Assembly (NCBI GenBank): GCA_004325065.1
Contig: PITI01000148.1
Span: 1 to 19,058 of the forward strand
DNA: 19,058 nucleotides
Reading direction: 5' to 3'
From: Hamiltosporidium magnivora
Taxonomy: Eukaryota > Microsporidia > Dubosqiidae
The notes below the pieces were generated by a model. That model made no database searches. It saw nothing but the letters and a program-made list of their open reading frames with translations, and was not told the origin of the DNA. Positions 10,432 to 19,058 of the stretch are shown one piece after another; the stretch's first letter is position 1, and the number at the start of each line of letters is the position of its first letter. The position numbers and the translations under genes were made by a program.

Positions 10432-10689
10432 ATGATTAAGTTTAAATATAATTTACACATAAAAATGGCTTCTAATCTTACTTTGAATTTAATTTTACAT
10501 TTTGATTTGCTTTTTTATATTTTATTACCTTATAACGGTAAATTAGATGATTATATTTTCAATAATATTAAGCTAATAAAAAAAAAATTATATTTTTTTA
10601 TTTTCAGTTCTACTCCAAAATATACTATGTTGCTCAACTTATTCATATTTTTTTTAGTCTTTTATTTTTATAATACGTTGATTCTATAA
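10432..10689 (+). CDS. possible small hydrophobic protein, doubtful
   Basis: An ATG frame of 85 codons with no family resemblance that I recognise. The predicted product consists mostly of Leu, Ile, Phe, Tyr, Asn and Lys, with a hydrophobic stretch near residues 20-34 and a strongly hydrophobic C-terminal tail near 66-85 that could span a membrane. No CCC-type motif precedes the ATG. At this A+T content one or two frames of this length are expected by chance in a window of this size, and the residue make-up is what random A+T-rich DNA would encode. It is listed only because it is the longest unassigned ATG-started frame outside the repeats. Confidence 0.15.
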   Translation: MIKFKYNLHIKMASNLTLNLILHFDLLFYILLPYNGKLDDYIFNNIKLIKKKLYFFIFSSTPKYTMLLNLFIFFLVFYFYNTLIL

Positions 10690-11378
10690 TTTAAACTATA
10701 AAATTAAAAAAGCTATTCAATAAATTTTTAGGTAAGGAAATAATTCGGAATTTTTTTTCCCTCATTGCTTCTGATAAATCTTTATTAAAGCAAAAAACAG
10801 TTTGGTACCTCTTAAAAGATTTTTGTAAATGACTCTTGAATTAATTTAACGATTATATAGAAGATTTTATATATATTTTTTTTCAAAATTTATAAAAACA
10901 AAAAATGCAAAATAGACATTTTTTAAATAATTAATTTGATAAAGTGATGATTGCAAGCAGCAAAAAACGAAGGTACATTCTTTAAAACCTAATTAAAGCA
11001 ATAATGGAGTTACATAAAGAGAATAATACAAAAAACTTATATTAAATCTATCTTTTTTTTATCGTGATAAAAATAAAGCGATAAGAATGATGCTGATGAT
11101 TGTATCCGTCTCATTTTCATTACAACCAATTTAATTTCTTAAATATTTATGTTTTTTTATTCTAACGTAATAATTATTTTAGATACTCATAATTAGTAAT
11201 CCTGATTTTGTATTATTTGACTATAAATTTTGAATAATCTATCTTCTGTTTAACATTTTTTGTCTTATCTTTAATAAAAATTGTAAAACCATAATTAAAG
11301 TTTAAATTTGGTTATCGCTTTTTTGAAGATAAGAAATATTATCTGTAAATTTATATTTATAATAAAAATAAATTGAGT
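10690..11378. other. intergenic, upstream of USP gene
   Basis: A+T-rich 5' flank of the deubiquitinase gene. The 40 bases before its ATG are almost pure A/T, with no CCC or GGG triplet. No other feature was recognised. Confidence 0.5.
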
Positions 11379-12401
11379 ATGAAATTAAGAAACATTTATT
11401 TATGTATATTCGTTCTATGTTTACTCTCTGTTATGTCTATAATATCTATTATATTGGTAAAACAAAACTATAACAAGGATAAAAATACAACTAAAGACAA
11501 ACTTGAATCTAGTGAAAATATATTAGAATGTCCTGAGAAAAATATCGTGGGTTTACTCAATCATGACTATGTTTGCTATTTTAACTCAATAATACAAGCA
11601 CTTTATTACCAACCAAATTTTATTGATAAATTGTTTTCTTATTCGTCAAACGAACATCAGACATGTATTATTCTTTTAAAAGACATATTTGCACAGATGT
11701 CAGAAGGCAAAATAGTTGATACTTCAAAATATTTAAAAAGAATTATAGCAGTAACTCAATGGAGGAAAATTTTCGAAATCGGAAAATATCAAGATGCATC
11801 TAGATGTTTGTATATTATTTTTGACCAAATTGAAAAGGAAATTATTCATACATTACCACTGAAACACAGAGAAATTGTCGATATAACAAAAATACAGTCG
11901 AACAATTTTATAAGTGATTTTTTTCGTTTGGAACTTACATGTTCATCATATTGTTCTTATAGCAAAGAAACTAAAACATACAAAACGAATCCTTATTTTT
12001 TATGCCTATTTTTAGACAAGTCAGTGCAAGAATCGATAAATAAATACTTTTCTATACATAAATCTGTTTGTGAGAATCATCTAGATGAAAGCGAACTTCA
12101 TTATGAAATAAATAGAAAGGAGATAATTGTGTATTCTTCTAATATAATAATTAAGCATTCACTTTTTCCTCCAACCACCGACGTCTTAATTAATAATAAA
12201 ATAATTATTCAAAACTTTGAATACATATTTACAGCCTGCATATTCCATGTTGAATCAGTACACTATTACACAGTTGTTGTATCAGAAACTAGTATCTATG
12301 AATTAAATGATATAAAAGTAAAAAAAATAAATATACAATCGATAGAAGATCTGGAATCCAAGGACATTCCATACTTTTTATTTTATAGAAGACTAAATTG
12401 A
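11379..12401 (+). CDS. membrane-anchored ubiquitin-specific protease (USP, peptidase family C19)
   Basis: 340 residues from the ATG at 11379; the frame is also open to a TTG two codons earlier, which I do not use. USPs are cysteine proteases that remove ubiquitin. Residues 5-28 form one hydrophobic segment followed by Lys and Asn, suggesting a signal anchor with the protease on the far side. The Cys box is GLLNHDYVCYFNS (58-70): catalytic Cys66 and the oxyanion Asn61 (five residues before, as in USP7) are kept, but the usual G-N-T before the Cys is D-Y-V. The fingers are reduced to C188-x3-C192, and the second Cys pair appears lost. The His box is around H290-H295, with H295-Y-Y as catalytic His; IYELND (307-311 region) supplies Asn310 as third residue; the end, PYFLFYRR, is typical of the family. 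It is compact compared with most USPs. An ER (yeast Ubp1-like) or mitosomal (USP30-like) location is inference. Confidence 0.85.
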   Translation: MKLRNIYLCIFVLCLLSVMSIISIILVKQNYNKDKNTTKDKLESSENILECPEKNIVGLLNHDYVCYFNSIIQALYYQPNFIDKLFSYSSNEHQTCIILLKDIFAQMSEGKIVDTSKYLKRIIAVTQWRKIFEIGKYQDASRCLYIIFDQIEKEIIHTLPLKHREIVDITKIQSNNFISDFFRLELTCSSYCSYSKETKTYKTNPYFLCLFLDKSVQESINKYFSIHKSVCENHLDESELHYEINRKEIIVYSSNIIIKHSLFPPTTDVLINNKIIIQNFEYIFTACIFHVESVHYYTVVVSETSIYELNDIKVKKINIQSIEDLESKDIPYFLFYRRLN

Positions 12402-14209
12402 ACAAGCGCGATCCCTATTCAAAGATTGAATGTATTTCTGTCTTTTAAATTGTGAATTTGTTCATAATTTGCGATTCATTTACAAAAAGCAGATTGAAAT
12501 ATTACTATTTCTGTAATTTATATAGAGATTCTAAAGCTAATGCGATATTATCTTACAAAAAAATATTCATCTTATGAAATTAATTATAAGATGTTTTATA
12601 TTGATAAAATGATGTTATTTATACTTTTTGCACTAAATTTTTTGTTTTTATGAAATTTATTTTTATAATAATGATTTTGGAATATTAAACTTCCTAATTA
12701 TAACCAAATCGTTTGATTTTATTGTATATGATTTTTTCGTGATGGTCTTAATATTCATTCTGACACAGGTATTTTTAGATAGAATCGCCATATAAATTTC
12801 TTATTCATTCCAAATTTATATTTTACTTGAATTTTATATTAAATATCTGGTTTTTCTTATATTTGTATGCTAATCCCAATGTTCGAAGATATTTAGTTAT
12901 TAAGGTATTTTGAATTATTTTTTTTATTTTTTTACAGCTTTGTTGATATTTGTCTTTTGGATAATTGATTTTGCCTCTTACGTCGAATTTTCTGCCGAAT
13001 TTAATAATATAGTCGACGAAACGCAAAAATATATCTTTAAAGGCTTAAGTATATATATTTATATGCCATTATAGTAATATTAGTTGTTAGCTTATCTATT
13101 TTATCAATAAACGAATATTTTGATATCAAGTAACCACAATATAGGCTTATAAATTATGAGTGGAATATTTAACTTATACATTTTAAAAAACTATAGATCA
13201 ATTATTCTAAAAATTTCTAATATTTGGATTGTGGCTTATTCATTTGTTAAAGATCAATATATTCTTTTATCGTTTAAATTAATATATGATGTCTTTCATA
13301 AAAAGTATATTTTAGCATCAATCTTTTAAATATATGTCAACCAAAAAAAATACTGGATTATATTGATATTTGCTTTGTTTTATCTGTAAAATAGAATATA
13401 TAGAGTCAATGAAAAATTATTTAATAACATGATTATATTTTTAATATTTCACACATAAATTTAAAAAAAAAACGCCAAGGAAATTTAAATTGACTCCAAA
13501 AAATCTTTAAATTATACAAACTTCACTATATTTTACATATATTTAAAACATCTGTTTATCCACGACACGAAAAGGAAGAAGAGAATCGAAAAACCAAGTT
13601 AGTAATATACACAAAGTATGACTGTTTTTTGAATCATGCAAATAATTCAATTGGCTTCTTTTTAGTACTTTCTGTAAATAATATTGCATTTATATGATCA
13701 AGCGATAAATCATTAAAACTAATTTTGTAAATTGGCCCTTTATCTTTTCATTGCTCTATACAAACATATGATTAGTCAGTATAAAAAACATAACTAAGAA
13801 TTATCAATGTAGTAACAGATTTTTATATCCATAAATGCTTTTTAGATGGTACTAGGCTTGTTGTAATACTAAGACTGGTAGCATTTAAAGTCAGAGCAAG
13901 TAAAACAATTTTTCGTTTAATGGTTTAAGATTATTTAAATGCAAATAATTTACATCAATGTGTCAATATAAGAATAAAAATGCTTTGAAATGACACTAGA
14001 TGAGACCAAGACCAGGAAAATCTACAGACAAAGTATATTTTTAAAATTAGATTTATGTTTTTGTCAATAAATAAGCATTTGAGTAAAACAATATATCTAA
14101 TAATCTTATTGCTCTTATAAAAAGTTTACAAAATATCTGACTTGATTTATTTTGAAAAATCTTTTAAAGTATTAAAAAGAATAATTTATGGTAGATATAC
14201 AACCCGATT
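12402..14209. other. intergenic, no recognisable gene
   Basis: A+T-rich stretch following the deubiquitinase gene. A 67-codon minus-strand frame at 12823-13026 starts with TTG, is Lys-rich and resembles nothing I know; I treat it as chance. No RNA gene, repeat or transposon motif was seen. Confidence 0.5.
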
Positions 14210-14400
14210 GATCATAAGGATATATCTAGAAATCCATACATTTAAAAATCGGGTCAAGATGTAGGGAGGGTAACCCCCTTAAAAATCATCAGCATAGCAA
14301 TGAGTGTGCACAATTCGTATGGAAATCATCGCTACCATTGTGCTAGGATATAAACCACATAAGATCATAGGCCTATACCCTATAATCCGAGTTAAAAAAG
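14210..14400. other. patch of higher G+C, unassigned
   Basis: This stretch has visibly more G and C than its surroundings, including a run of G's and C's near 14263-14278. On the minus strand one frame is open from about 14403 except for one stop, and includes H-C-Y-A-D-D-F near 14287, which recalls a reverse transcriptase box. The flanking residues do not fit a polymerase, so I do not assign it. It may be old element debris. Confidence 0.25.
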
Positions 14401-14884
14401 AGTAAAAGAATCAAATGGAAGTTTTTTATTTTGTCATTCTTGACACCAAGAGGTAAAAGAGAAATGGAATAATTAATTAGGGCCAAGTGTTCAATTATTT
14501 ATCTTTCACTCTCACAAAAAACGACAAAATAAATGGAAATACAAAGGATAAGTTTTTTTCATTAATAAAAAGATATCGATGAAAAGCAGAAATCTAATAG
14601 TTAGATAGACATGTAAGAGTAGTACTTGTTTGAATAGTATTTATTTAATCATTTTTAAGCTTGAATCTATTATACAAATGTCAATTTTAAAGAAATGCGC
14701 AATAAAAATTCGATATGAATACATACTTTCTAAAAAATAAATATAAAAGAATAGTAATGTAAAAACAGGAGACTTGAAATAAGCCCAACATAAATAATAA
14801 AAACCTCATCTAGGTTTGCTATATAATAGGCCTGTGATCTAGAGGAAAAAATCAAAAAGACTACCACAAAATTTATATACTTAC
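14401..14884. other. intergenic, no recognisable gene
   Basis: A+T-rich DNA leading to the 3' end of the second LINE relic. The last hundred bases or so may be the untranslated tail of that element. Confidence 0.45.
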
Positions 14885-15640
14885 ATACTCCGCGGAACTA
14901 CAGCTCTTGAAGTGACCAGACCTCCTTAACTATATTTCTTCATTTTTCTCTATTTTGCACCAAAGTTATCCATCGAAACACATAAAGTTTCACTAGGTCT
15001 TCTTCGACGTTATATAGTCATCTAGTTTTCGATCTGCCTCTTCTTCTCTTACCTTCGGGCATGGTTTTGAATGTTTTACTAAAGCTTTCTCTGTCAACTT
15101 TCTTTCTGCGTGTCTGAGCCGCCTAAGTCTTCTTTGTTTGATTATAATGACAATATTGAATTCTTGATATAGATCATAAATCTCTTTATTGGTTCTAAAT
15201 TCCACTCGTTTTTTTCAAATTAGTCTATATATCAACCTTAGTATCCTTCTATCTCATATATCTAGCACGGTTTCATCTCTTTTGTTCATCACCGATGTTA
15301 CAGAAGTATACATTGGTAGGGACCCAATAACAGTCGTATGTATTTGTTTTTTTGTCTTCGGGTTTATCAGGCTGGACTTCAGTAAGTGTTTTATCGACTA
15401 ATAGGTTTTGTTTACTGCCTTTAGTTCTCTTTTATTTCAAGTGAAATTTTATTATTCTCATTCAGAAGTGTACATAGGTATTTAAAACTTGATACTTTTT
15501 CAAATTTAAAAGAATCTATTTCTAAAAATTTTCGAGAGTGTCATGAGATGAAGATACTTTCAAAATTTTCGTTTTATACTCATTTATTTTTAGTCCCAAT
15601 TTTTCGGATTCCACCAAGAATTTATTTACCGGTAGAAATG
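14885..15640 (-). mobile_element. second decayed LINE retrotransposon, C-terminal third of the RT protein
   Basis: Minus-strand reading gives, in order from 15629: VNKFLVESEKLGLKIN and KTKILKVS, SSFKYLCTLLNENNKIS with EIKEN, AVNKTY-stop-SIKHLLKS, PKTKKQIHTTVIGS, VMNKRDETVLDI followed by a stop and DRRILRLIY, then VEFRTNKEIYDLYQE, QRRLRRLRHAERK and KLDDYI, and finally NREK-stop-RNIVKE ending at a TAG at 14898. These match the post-YADD region of arthropod-type LINE proteins (YLG block, YGSETW region, thumb, and the RRLRWxGHxxR...WLDD tail). About three frame changes and several stops show that it is dead. The RT palm with the catalytic box is missing, so the copy is truncated at its 5' end, as is usual for LINE insertions. 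The text after the stop, TTCCGCGGAGTATGTAAGTA, resembles a LINE tail. The listed 14993-15205 frame is one intact piece of it; 15189-15401 on the plus strand is a shadow. Confidence 0.85.
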
Positions 15641-15870
15641 AAGGCCGAAAAAATCAAACTATGGTTGTGTTAAGCTTATATATTTTCGACGTTCAATTTC
15701 ATTTTTCTATGAGTCAAAAAAATTGTAAACCGAAACAAATGCTTATTTTTGCCTTCATAAAAGATTAATACATTAAAAAAAACTAGAACAATAATTTATA
15801 TTTAGATATTGCTACAATCTGTTTTGGATACAGATAATGTTAAAAAAAGACAATTAGAACGCTCTTATAG
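15641..15870. other. spacer with short open segments
   Basis: Lies between the LINE relic and the open segment that follows. Two short plus-strand open stretches occur here: about 15720-15765, and one from about 15805 that runs past 15870 and reads DTDNVKKRQLERSYRTH before overlapping the next feature in another frame. They may be earlier parts of the same decayed gene. Confidence 0.25.
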
Positions 15871-16104
15871 AACCCATATGAAATTTCGGATCTTTACATT
15901 GTATTTTTTCATCATAAACATAACTTTATTCGTCGAAACGAATTAGGAATAATCTTTCATGAGAAAATAGAAAAAATTATTTGTAAATTAGAGTTAACCC
16001 AGCTAACAAAAACTCCTGTAAGAATTCAGAATGAAAATTTTAAAAAAATTTTGACAAAGAAAAATATGTATGTAATTTCTTTACTGCTTTATTTACATTT
16101 TTAA
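15871..16104 (+). pseudogene. unassigned open segment, possible decayed gene
   Basis: A stop-to-stop frame of 77 codons without a start codon near its beginning, so it is missed by start-based gene calling. The residues look more protein-like than random A+T-rich sequence: HHKHNFIRRNELGIIFHEK, then KLELTQLTKTPVRIQNENF. Immediately upstream another frame is open and reads VKKRQLERSYRTH, as if a frameshift near 15870 had split one gene. I do not recognise a family. It may be the end of a lineage-specific gene or part of a further transposon. Chance is not excluded. Confidence 0.28.
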
Positions 16105-16458
16105 ATGCTTTTTTTAACGTTTTTAAACCGGGAACCTAGAAATTAATAATTTTAAGTCAATGATTAGATTTTAAGTACAACGAAGAAATTATCTAAAATA
16201 ATTATCGCTTTATCACACCCACAAAAAACCTATAGTTTTAGAAATCAATCATTCTATGCTTATTTTTGTTGGATTTGACATTCGAATCGAATTTTGGCAA
16301 TTATTTTAACCTCATTGAACCTAATCTATTTTTAATTTATAATAATAGATAGAGTCTATACTCCAATTTTAGATTTGAGATTAACTATCAGAGTCTCGTA
16401 TTATTTCTAACTGCTCATTAAATATAATTTCTTATAGTAAGATATTTTAAATTAAAGT

Positions 16459-16875
16459 TTAATATTCGTATTTATATATCAAAGGACATTCAAATTTAGA
16501 CACTTGATTTTTCATTATAGCAGCTGAAGCAGCCATATCTAAGTAGATTATCTTATGCTCGTTCGAATACTTCAAAAAATTTTCAGCTTCCACAATCTTA
16601 TCCTTATCATGTACACTGCAAAATACATTTATATGCACAGAATAACACAGAACTCATTGTGATCTGACCTGATATTCACTTTACTTAGCTAGTTTTATAA
16701 ATCTCTAACACAGGTAAACTCATTATTTTAGAGCATTTATAATTTAAAATGTAAAATTTTGCTATCTATTTGATAGATCAATTCCAAGTCTGAATATCTC
16801 TAAAATTTCACATGTGTTTTCTTCCTCATACTCAAATTCTGTTTTGATAAAATATTTTATTTCTGCAAGTATCTT
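16459..16875 (-). pseudogene. unassigned decayed reading frame, two segments
   Basis: Two minus-strand open segments look like pieces of one broken gene. The upstream piece (16762-16875, 37 residues) is acidic, including KTEFEYEEENTCEILEIF and RLGIDLSNR. The downstream piece (16459-16653, 64 residues before the TAA) includes HDKDKIVEAENFLKYSNEH, IIYLDMAASAA and FECPLIYKY. The intervening 108 bases contain stops in all frames I tried. Varied residues such as Asp, Glu, Ala, Cys and His set these apart from the Lys/Asn/Ile/Phe-dominated noise around them. Some features distantly recall BTB/Skp1-like folds, but not enough to name a family. There is no start codon and no intact gene. Confidence 0.33.
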
Positions 16876-17823
16876 TCATTATCATGGGCAACGCCAAATA
16901 ATGTTGTTTTTTTTGACAAATATCATCATTTGTATAATCGAATAATCTCCCGACGACTCACATTGAAATGTTTAATTAGTTAAAAAAATTTAAAAACCAC
17001 CAAGAGTGCTCCATTTAACATATGACTCTTTCTATTTGTTCATATATCTTAAAAAACCAATAATATTGAGTAGAACTGAACATGAAACACCTAGAAATAT
17101 TCTATTCGGACAAAAAAATATCTAAACAAATATTATAATTTCTTTTTCCGAAGGCTGTATTTAGTATGAATATAACATAATAGATTTATTTTTTTCCTAA
17201 AGATTTCATTTTAAAAAAATGTAAATTAATCTGTTCAAATTTCTTTTTCAAGTAATTTTACAGTAACATAAACAATTGTATGATGAGATTAGGGCTTTTT
17301 TACTTTTCCTTTGTGCAACTTATTTGTATACTTAATAATACTTGTATAAAAAGAATTATTACTTGAATAGCTTCATGGAATTTAATACATTTTTAATTAA
17401 TCGATTTGTAAATAAAAATTACTAGGAAGTTATAAGATAAATAAATATCTTAATACATCATAGCTAAAAAGCAGAGTTTATTTTAATAAAAAAAGATTGT
17501 TCTCATCAATGAAGGACAACAAAAAACCAAAAAAAAGTGAAGAAAATAGATGTGTGATCTTGATTGAGCAAAAAAAATAATTAGTTAGAACTACTTTATA
17601 TTTTAACTTGGTAAAAATATGATAAATAAATATTTTTTGAAATTTTAATATGAAAATTCTCAAGAACGTCGAGAAATACGGATGTAAAAGACTTAAAAAT
17701 ATATACAATAGATATAATATGAGAGGTTATAAAAACTATATAATATAGCAAACAACTATAGCGAAATTAATGATGTTTAAATAGTAATCTAATGTATATA
17801 AAATATTTTGTTAAATGCAAAAT
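16876..17823. other. intergenic, no recognisable gene
   Basis: A+T-rich. The first 75 bases may still belong to the 5' part of the decayed frame before it: on the minus strand FGVAHDNERYLQ is readable near 16862-16897. The 76-codon minus-strand frame at 17478-17708 is Phe/Leu/Ile-rich and looks like chance. Confidence 0.45.
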
Positions 17824-17845
17824 TAAGCTCGTAAAAACGAGCTTA
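17824..17845. repeat. perfect 9-bp hairpin with AAAA loop
   Basis: TAAGCTCGT, then AAAA, then ACGAGCTTA. The stem is perfect and includes four G-C pairs in DNA that is otherwise almost all A/T. No adjacent gene or U-run makes it a terminator in the bacterial sense. Its function is unknown and it may be chance. Confidence 0.6.
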
Positions 17846-18617
17846 GTAACTAGTTTAATCTAATCTACAATTCAAACAATCTAAACAGAAAACACATATT
17901 TGTACTTTTTCACTCACCAACTAGAAACATTCTATGAAAAGCTAGTAGAAAATATCGTTTCTCTTTGCTTCTTGGTCAATTATAACCTCGTTTTACACAA
18001 ATACCGCATTTTCTACCTAGCAGAATCACCCATTTTTGGTAGAAGTAGCACACATGACAATGTATTAAGTATATTATAGGTTTAGATTCTTATAAACAAT
18101 CATTGAGCATTTAAGTTGGGGTTACCAGTTTTTGCACTCTAAGTATCTGCTTTTGTTTGGGTCTCATGAATAAATACCTTTTGTGCTTTTTCTATCATTT
18201 ATAATTCTGAAAATTTGTTGCATGTGGCTTTTTTGTTGTTTGGCGCTGTTCTTCAGGGCATATAATTTACTCTGTGTTGTTTGAGTGAGTTTTTGAAAGG
18301 TGATATTTTACTTCATTCATTATTTAGGCATATCTGCAGCATAAACAGCCAGTCACTTGATATCACCATGAACAAGCGATAATTGTAAAATGAGAAACGT
18401 GTCATTATGTATTGTCACTTTTGTGTATTTATCATTAATTTTTCAGCTTAGAGGAGTCATAAACAAAAAAATGAAATGATAGACCATCTCTTGCTATATT
18501 TTTTTTTACTTTTGCTCTGGAAGTACTAAAAAAATATTTATGAAATATAAATTAAAACGAATTCTAGAACTGTATTAATTTAAAATATGACTTAAAACTT
18601 AAAAAACTAAAATAAAT
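17846..18617. other. intergenic with unassigned open segments, downstream of TFIIF beta
   Basis: Between about 17885 and 18480 the DNA is less dominated by A/T. A 64-codon stop-to-stop plus frame at 17885-18079 (with HQLETFYEKLVEN and HKYRIFYLAESP) overlaps minus-strand stretches such as LGRKCGICVKRGYN and KEKRYFLLAFHRMF, so both strands are partly open. A Lys/Gln-rich minus stretch lies at about 18090-18280. None matches a family I can name. Debris of an element or gene is likely, but not shown. Confidence 0.3.
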
Positions 18618-19058
18618 CTATTGAGTTTCATCTCTGCCATAAGAATATTCAGGTTTTAGTTCATAAGTATTTTTATGATCTTTCTTATTTAACATACCGA
18701 TTTCAGAAATAAGTTCTTGAATATAAGCAACTGGTTGTCCAGTAAAATCTGCTAAATCCTTAACCGTCCAGAATTTATGTTTTTCAAATGCATTAAATAA
18801 CATATCCATGACATGACTCTTATCCAGTCTCTCTCTTTTCTTATCCATCAACATTTTCTTACGTTTTCTTGCCATTGTTTCTAGTTCACTAATAGATCCT
18901 ATACGTTCTCCAATCCTACCATCTTTATTAAAATCGATAACTTGTGTCATTCTTTTAGGACCACTTGTAATTTCATTTCTGGTTTTTCGATATAAAATAT
19001 ATTCTTCATTTATAACTGGTCTCACAAAACATTCTGTTGTTACTTTGCCTTCAATTCC
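18618..19058 (-). CDS. GTF2F2: TFIIF beta subunit (RAP30/Tfg2), 5' end outside window
   Basis: TFIIF binds RNA polymerase II and is needed for promoter loading and initiation; beta is its smaller subunit. The frame stays open to the window edge: the codons above 19025 read G-I-E-G-K-V-T-T-E-C-F before VRPVINEEYILYRK, so the GTG at 19023-19025 is an internal Val and the gene is 5'-partial (146 residues visible). The IEGKV...ECFVRP segment is the end of the dimerisation domain. A basic linker follows (RKRKKMLMDKKRERLDK), then the C-terminal winged-helix DNA-binding domain, with HVMDMLFNAFEKHKF, VKDLADFTGQPVAYI, LISEIG and the family-typical KNTYELKPEY. The stop is TAG at 18618-18620. The visible part fits the usual C-terminus, with no extension and no frameshift. 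Confidence 0.93.
   Translation of the reverse strand, partial: GIEGKVTTECFVRPVINEEYILYRKTRNEITSGPKRMTQVIDFNKDGRIGERIGSISELETMARKRKKMLMDKKRERLDKSHVMDMLFNAFEKHKFWTVKDLADFTGQPVAYIQELISEIGMLNKKDHKNTYELKPEYSYGRDETQ

Noticed and set aside
11373..11378. USP start at TTG 11373
   Set aside because: Nuclear eukaryotic genes start at ATG; the ATG at 11379 is in frame and leaves the hydrophobic anchor intact.
12823..13026. 67-codon minus-strand frame, Lys-rich
   Set aside because: It starts at TTG, has no known motif, and has a length expected by chance at this A+T content.
14280..14300. Y-A-D-D read on the minus strand, suggesting a third reverse transcriptase
   Set aside because: Neighbouring residues do not match any RT motif order and a stop follows immediately.
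18618..19025. TFIIF beta starting at the GTG at 19025
   Set aside because: Codons above it remain open to the window edge and encode the conserved IEGKV and ECF segment, so the gene continues outside the window.
1..19058. CRISPR array, bacterial operon or phage features
   Set aside because: The only tandem repeat has no spacers, all intact genes are eukaryotic, and no bacterial promoter or ribosome-binding pattern is present.

Overview
The window looks like nuclear DNA of a microsporidian, most plausibly of the Nosema/Vairimorpha type. The reasons are very high A+T throughout, intronless and compact genes for purely eukaryotic proteins (PUF60, RACK1, a USP-family deubiquitinase, TFIIF beta), a CCC triplet just upstream of the RACK1 start codon as known from Nosema ceranae, and intergenic DNA carrying decayed transposons of arthropod type. 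No bacterial, organellar or viral gene is visible. The species assignment is inference.

Layout. 432-1568 (-) is a PUF60-like splicing factor with two RRMs and a U2AF-homology motif. 1569-2994 holds nothing recognisable. 2995-4255 (-) is a heavily mutated LINE reverse transcriptase, readable from the RT fingers to the C-terminus only by moving between frames. 4256-6245 has no gene. 6246-6774 (+) carries two pieces that look like an ISXO2/Merlin DDE transposase. 7318-8313 (-) is RACK1. 8813-9462 is a seven-copy tandem array of a 93-bp unit. 11379-12401 (+) is a membrane-anchored ubiquitin-specific protease. 12402-14884 is empty apart from a slightly less A+T-rich patch. 14885-15640 (-) is a second LINE relic of a related but distinct element. 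15871-16104 (+) and 16459-16875 (-) hold unassigned open segments that resemble decayed genes. 16876-18617 is otherwise empty apart from a short perfect hairpin. 18618-19058 (-) is the C-terminal part of the TFIIF beta subunit, whose 5' end lies beyond the window.

The four intact genes do not form a pathway or operon. They are independent housekeeping genes (pre-mRNA processing, ribosome scaffold, ubiquitin editing at a membrane, RNA polymerase II initiation). About 3.6 kb of 19 kb is recognisable coding sequence, which is sparse for a microsporidian; much of the rest is transposon debris and unrecognisable A+T-rich DNA. I found no convincing new multi-gene system. The items most worth a second look are the membrane-anchored USP with an unusual catalytic box, the unassigned decayed reading frames between 15.8 and 16.9 kb, and the tandem array.
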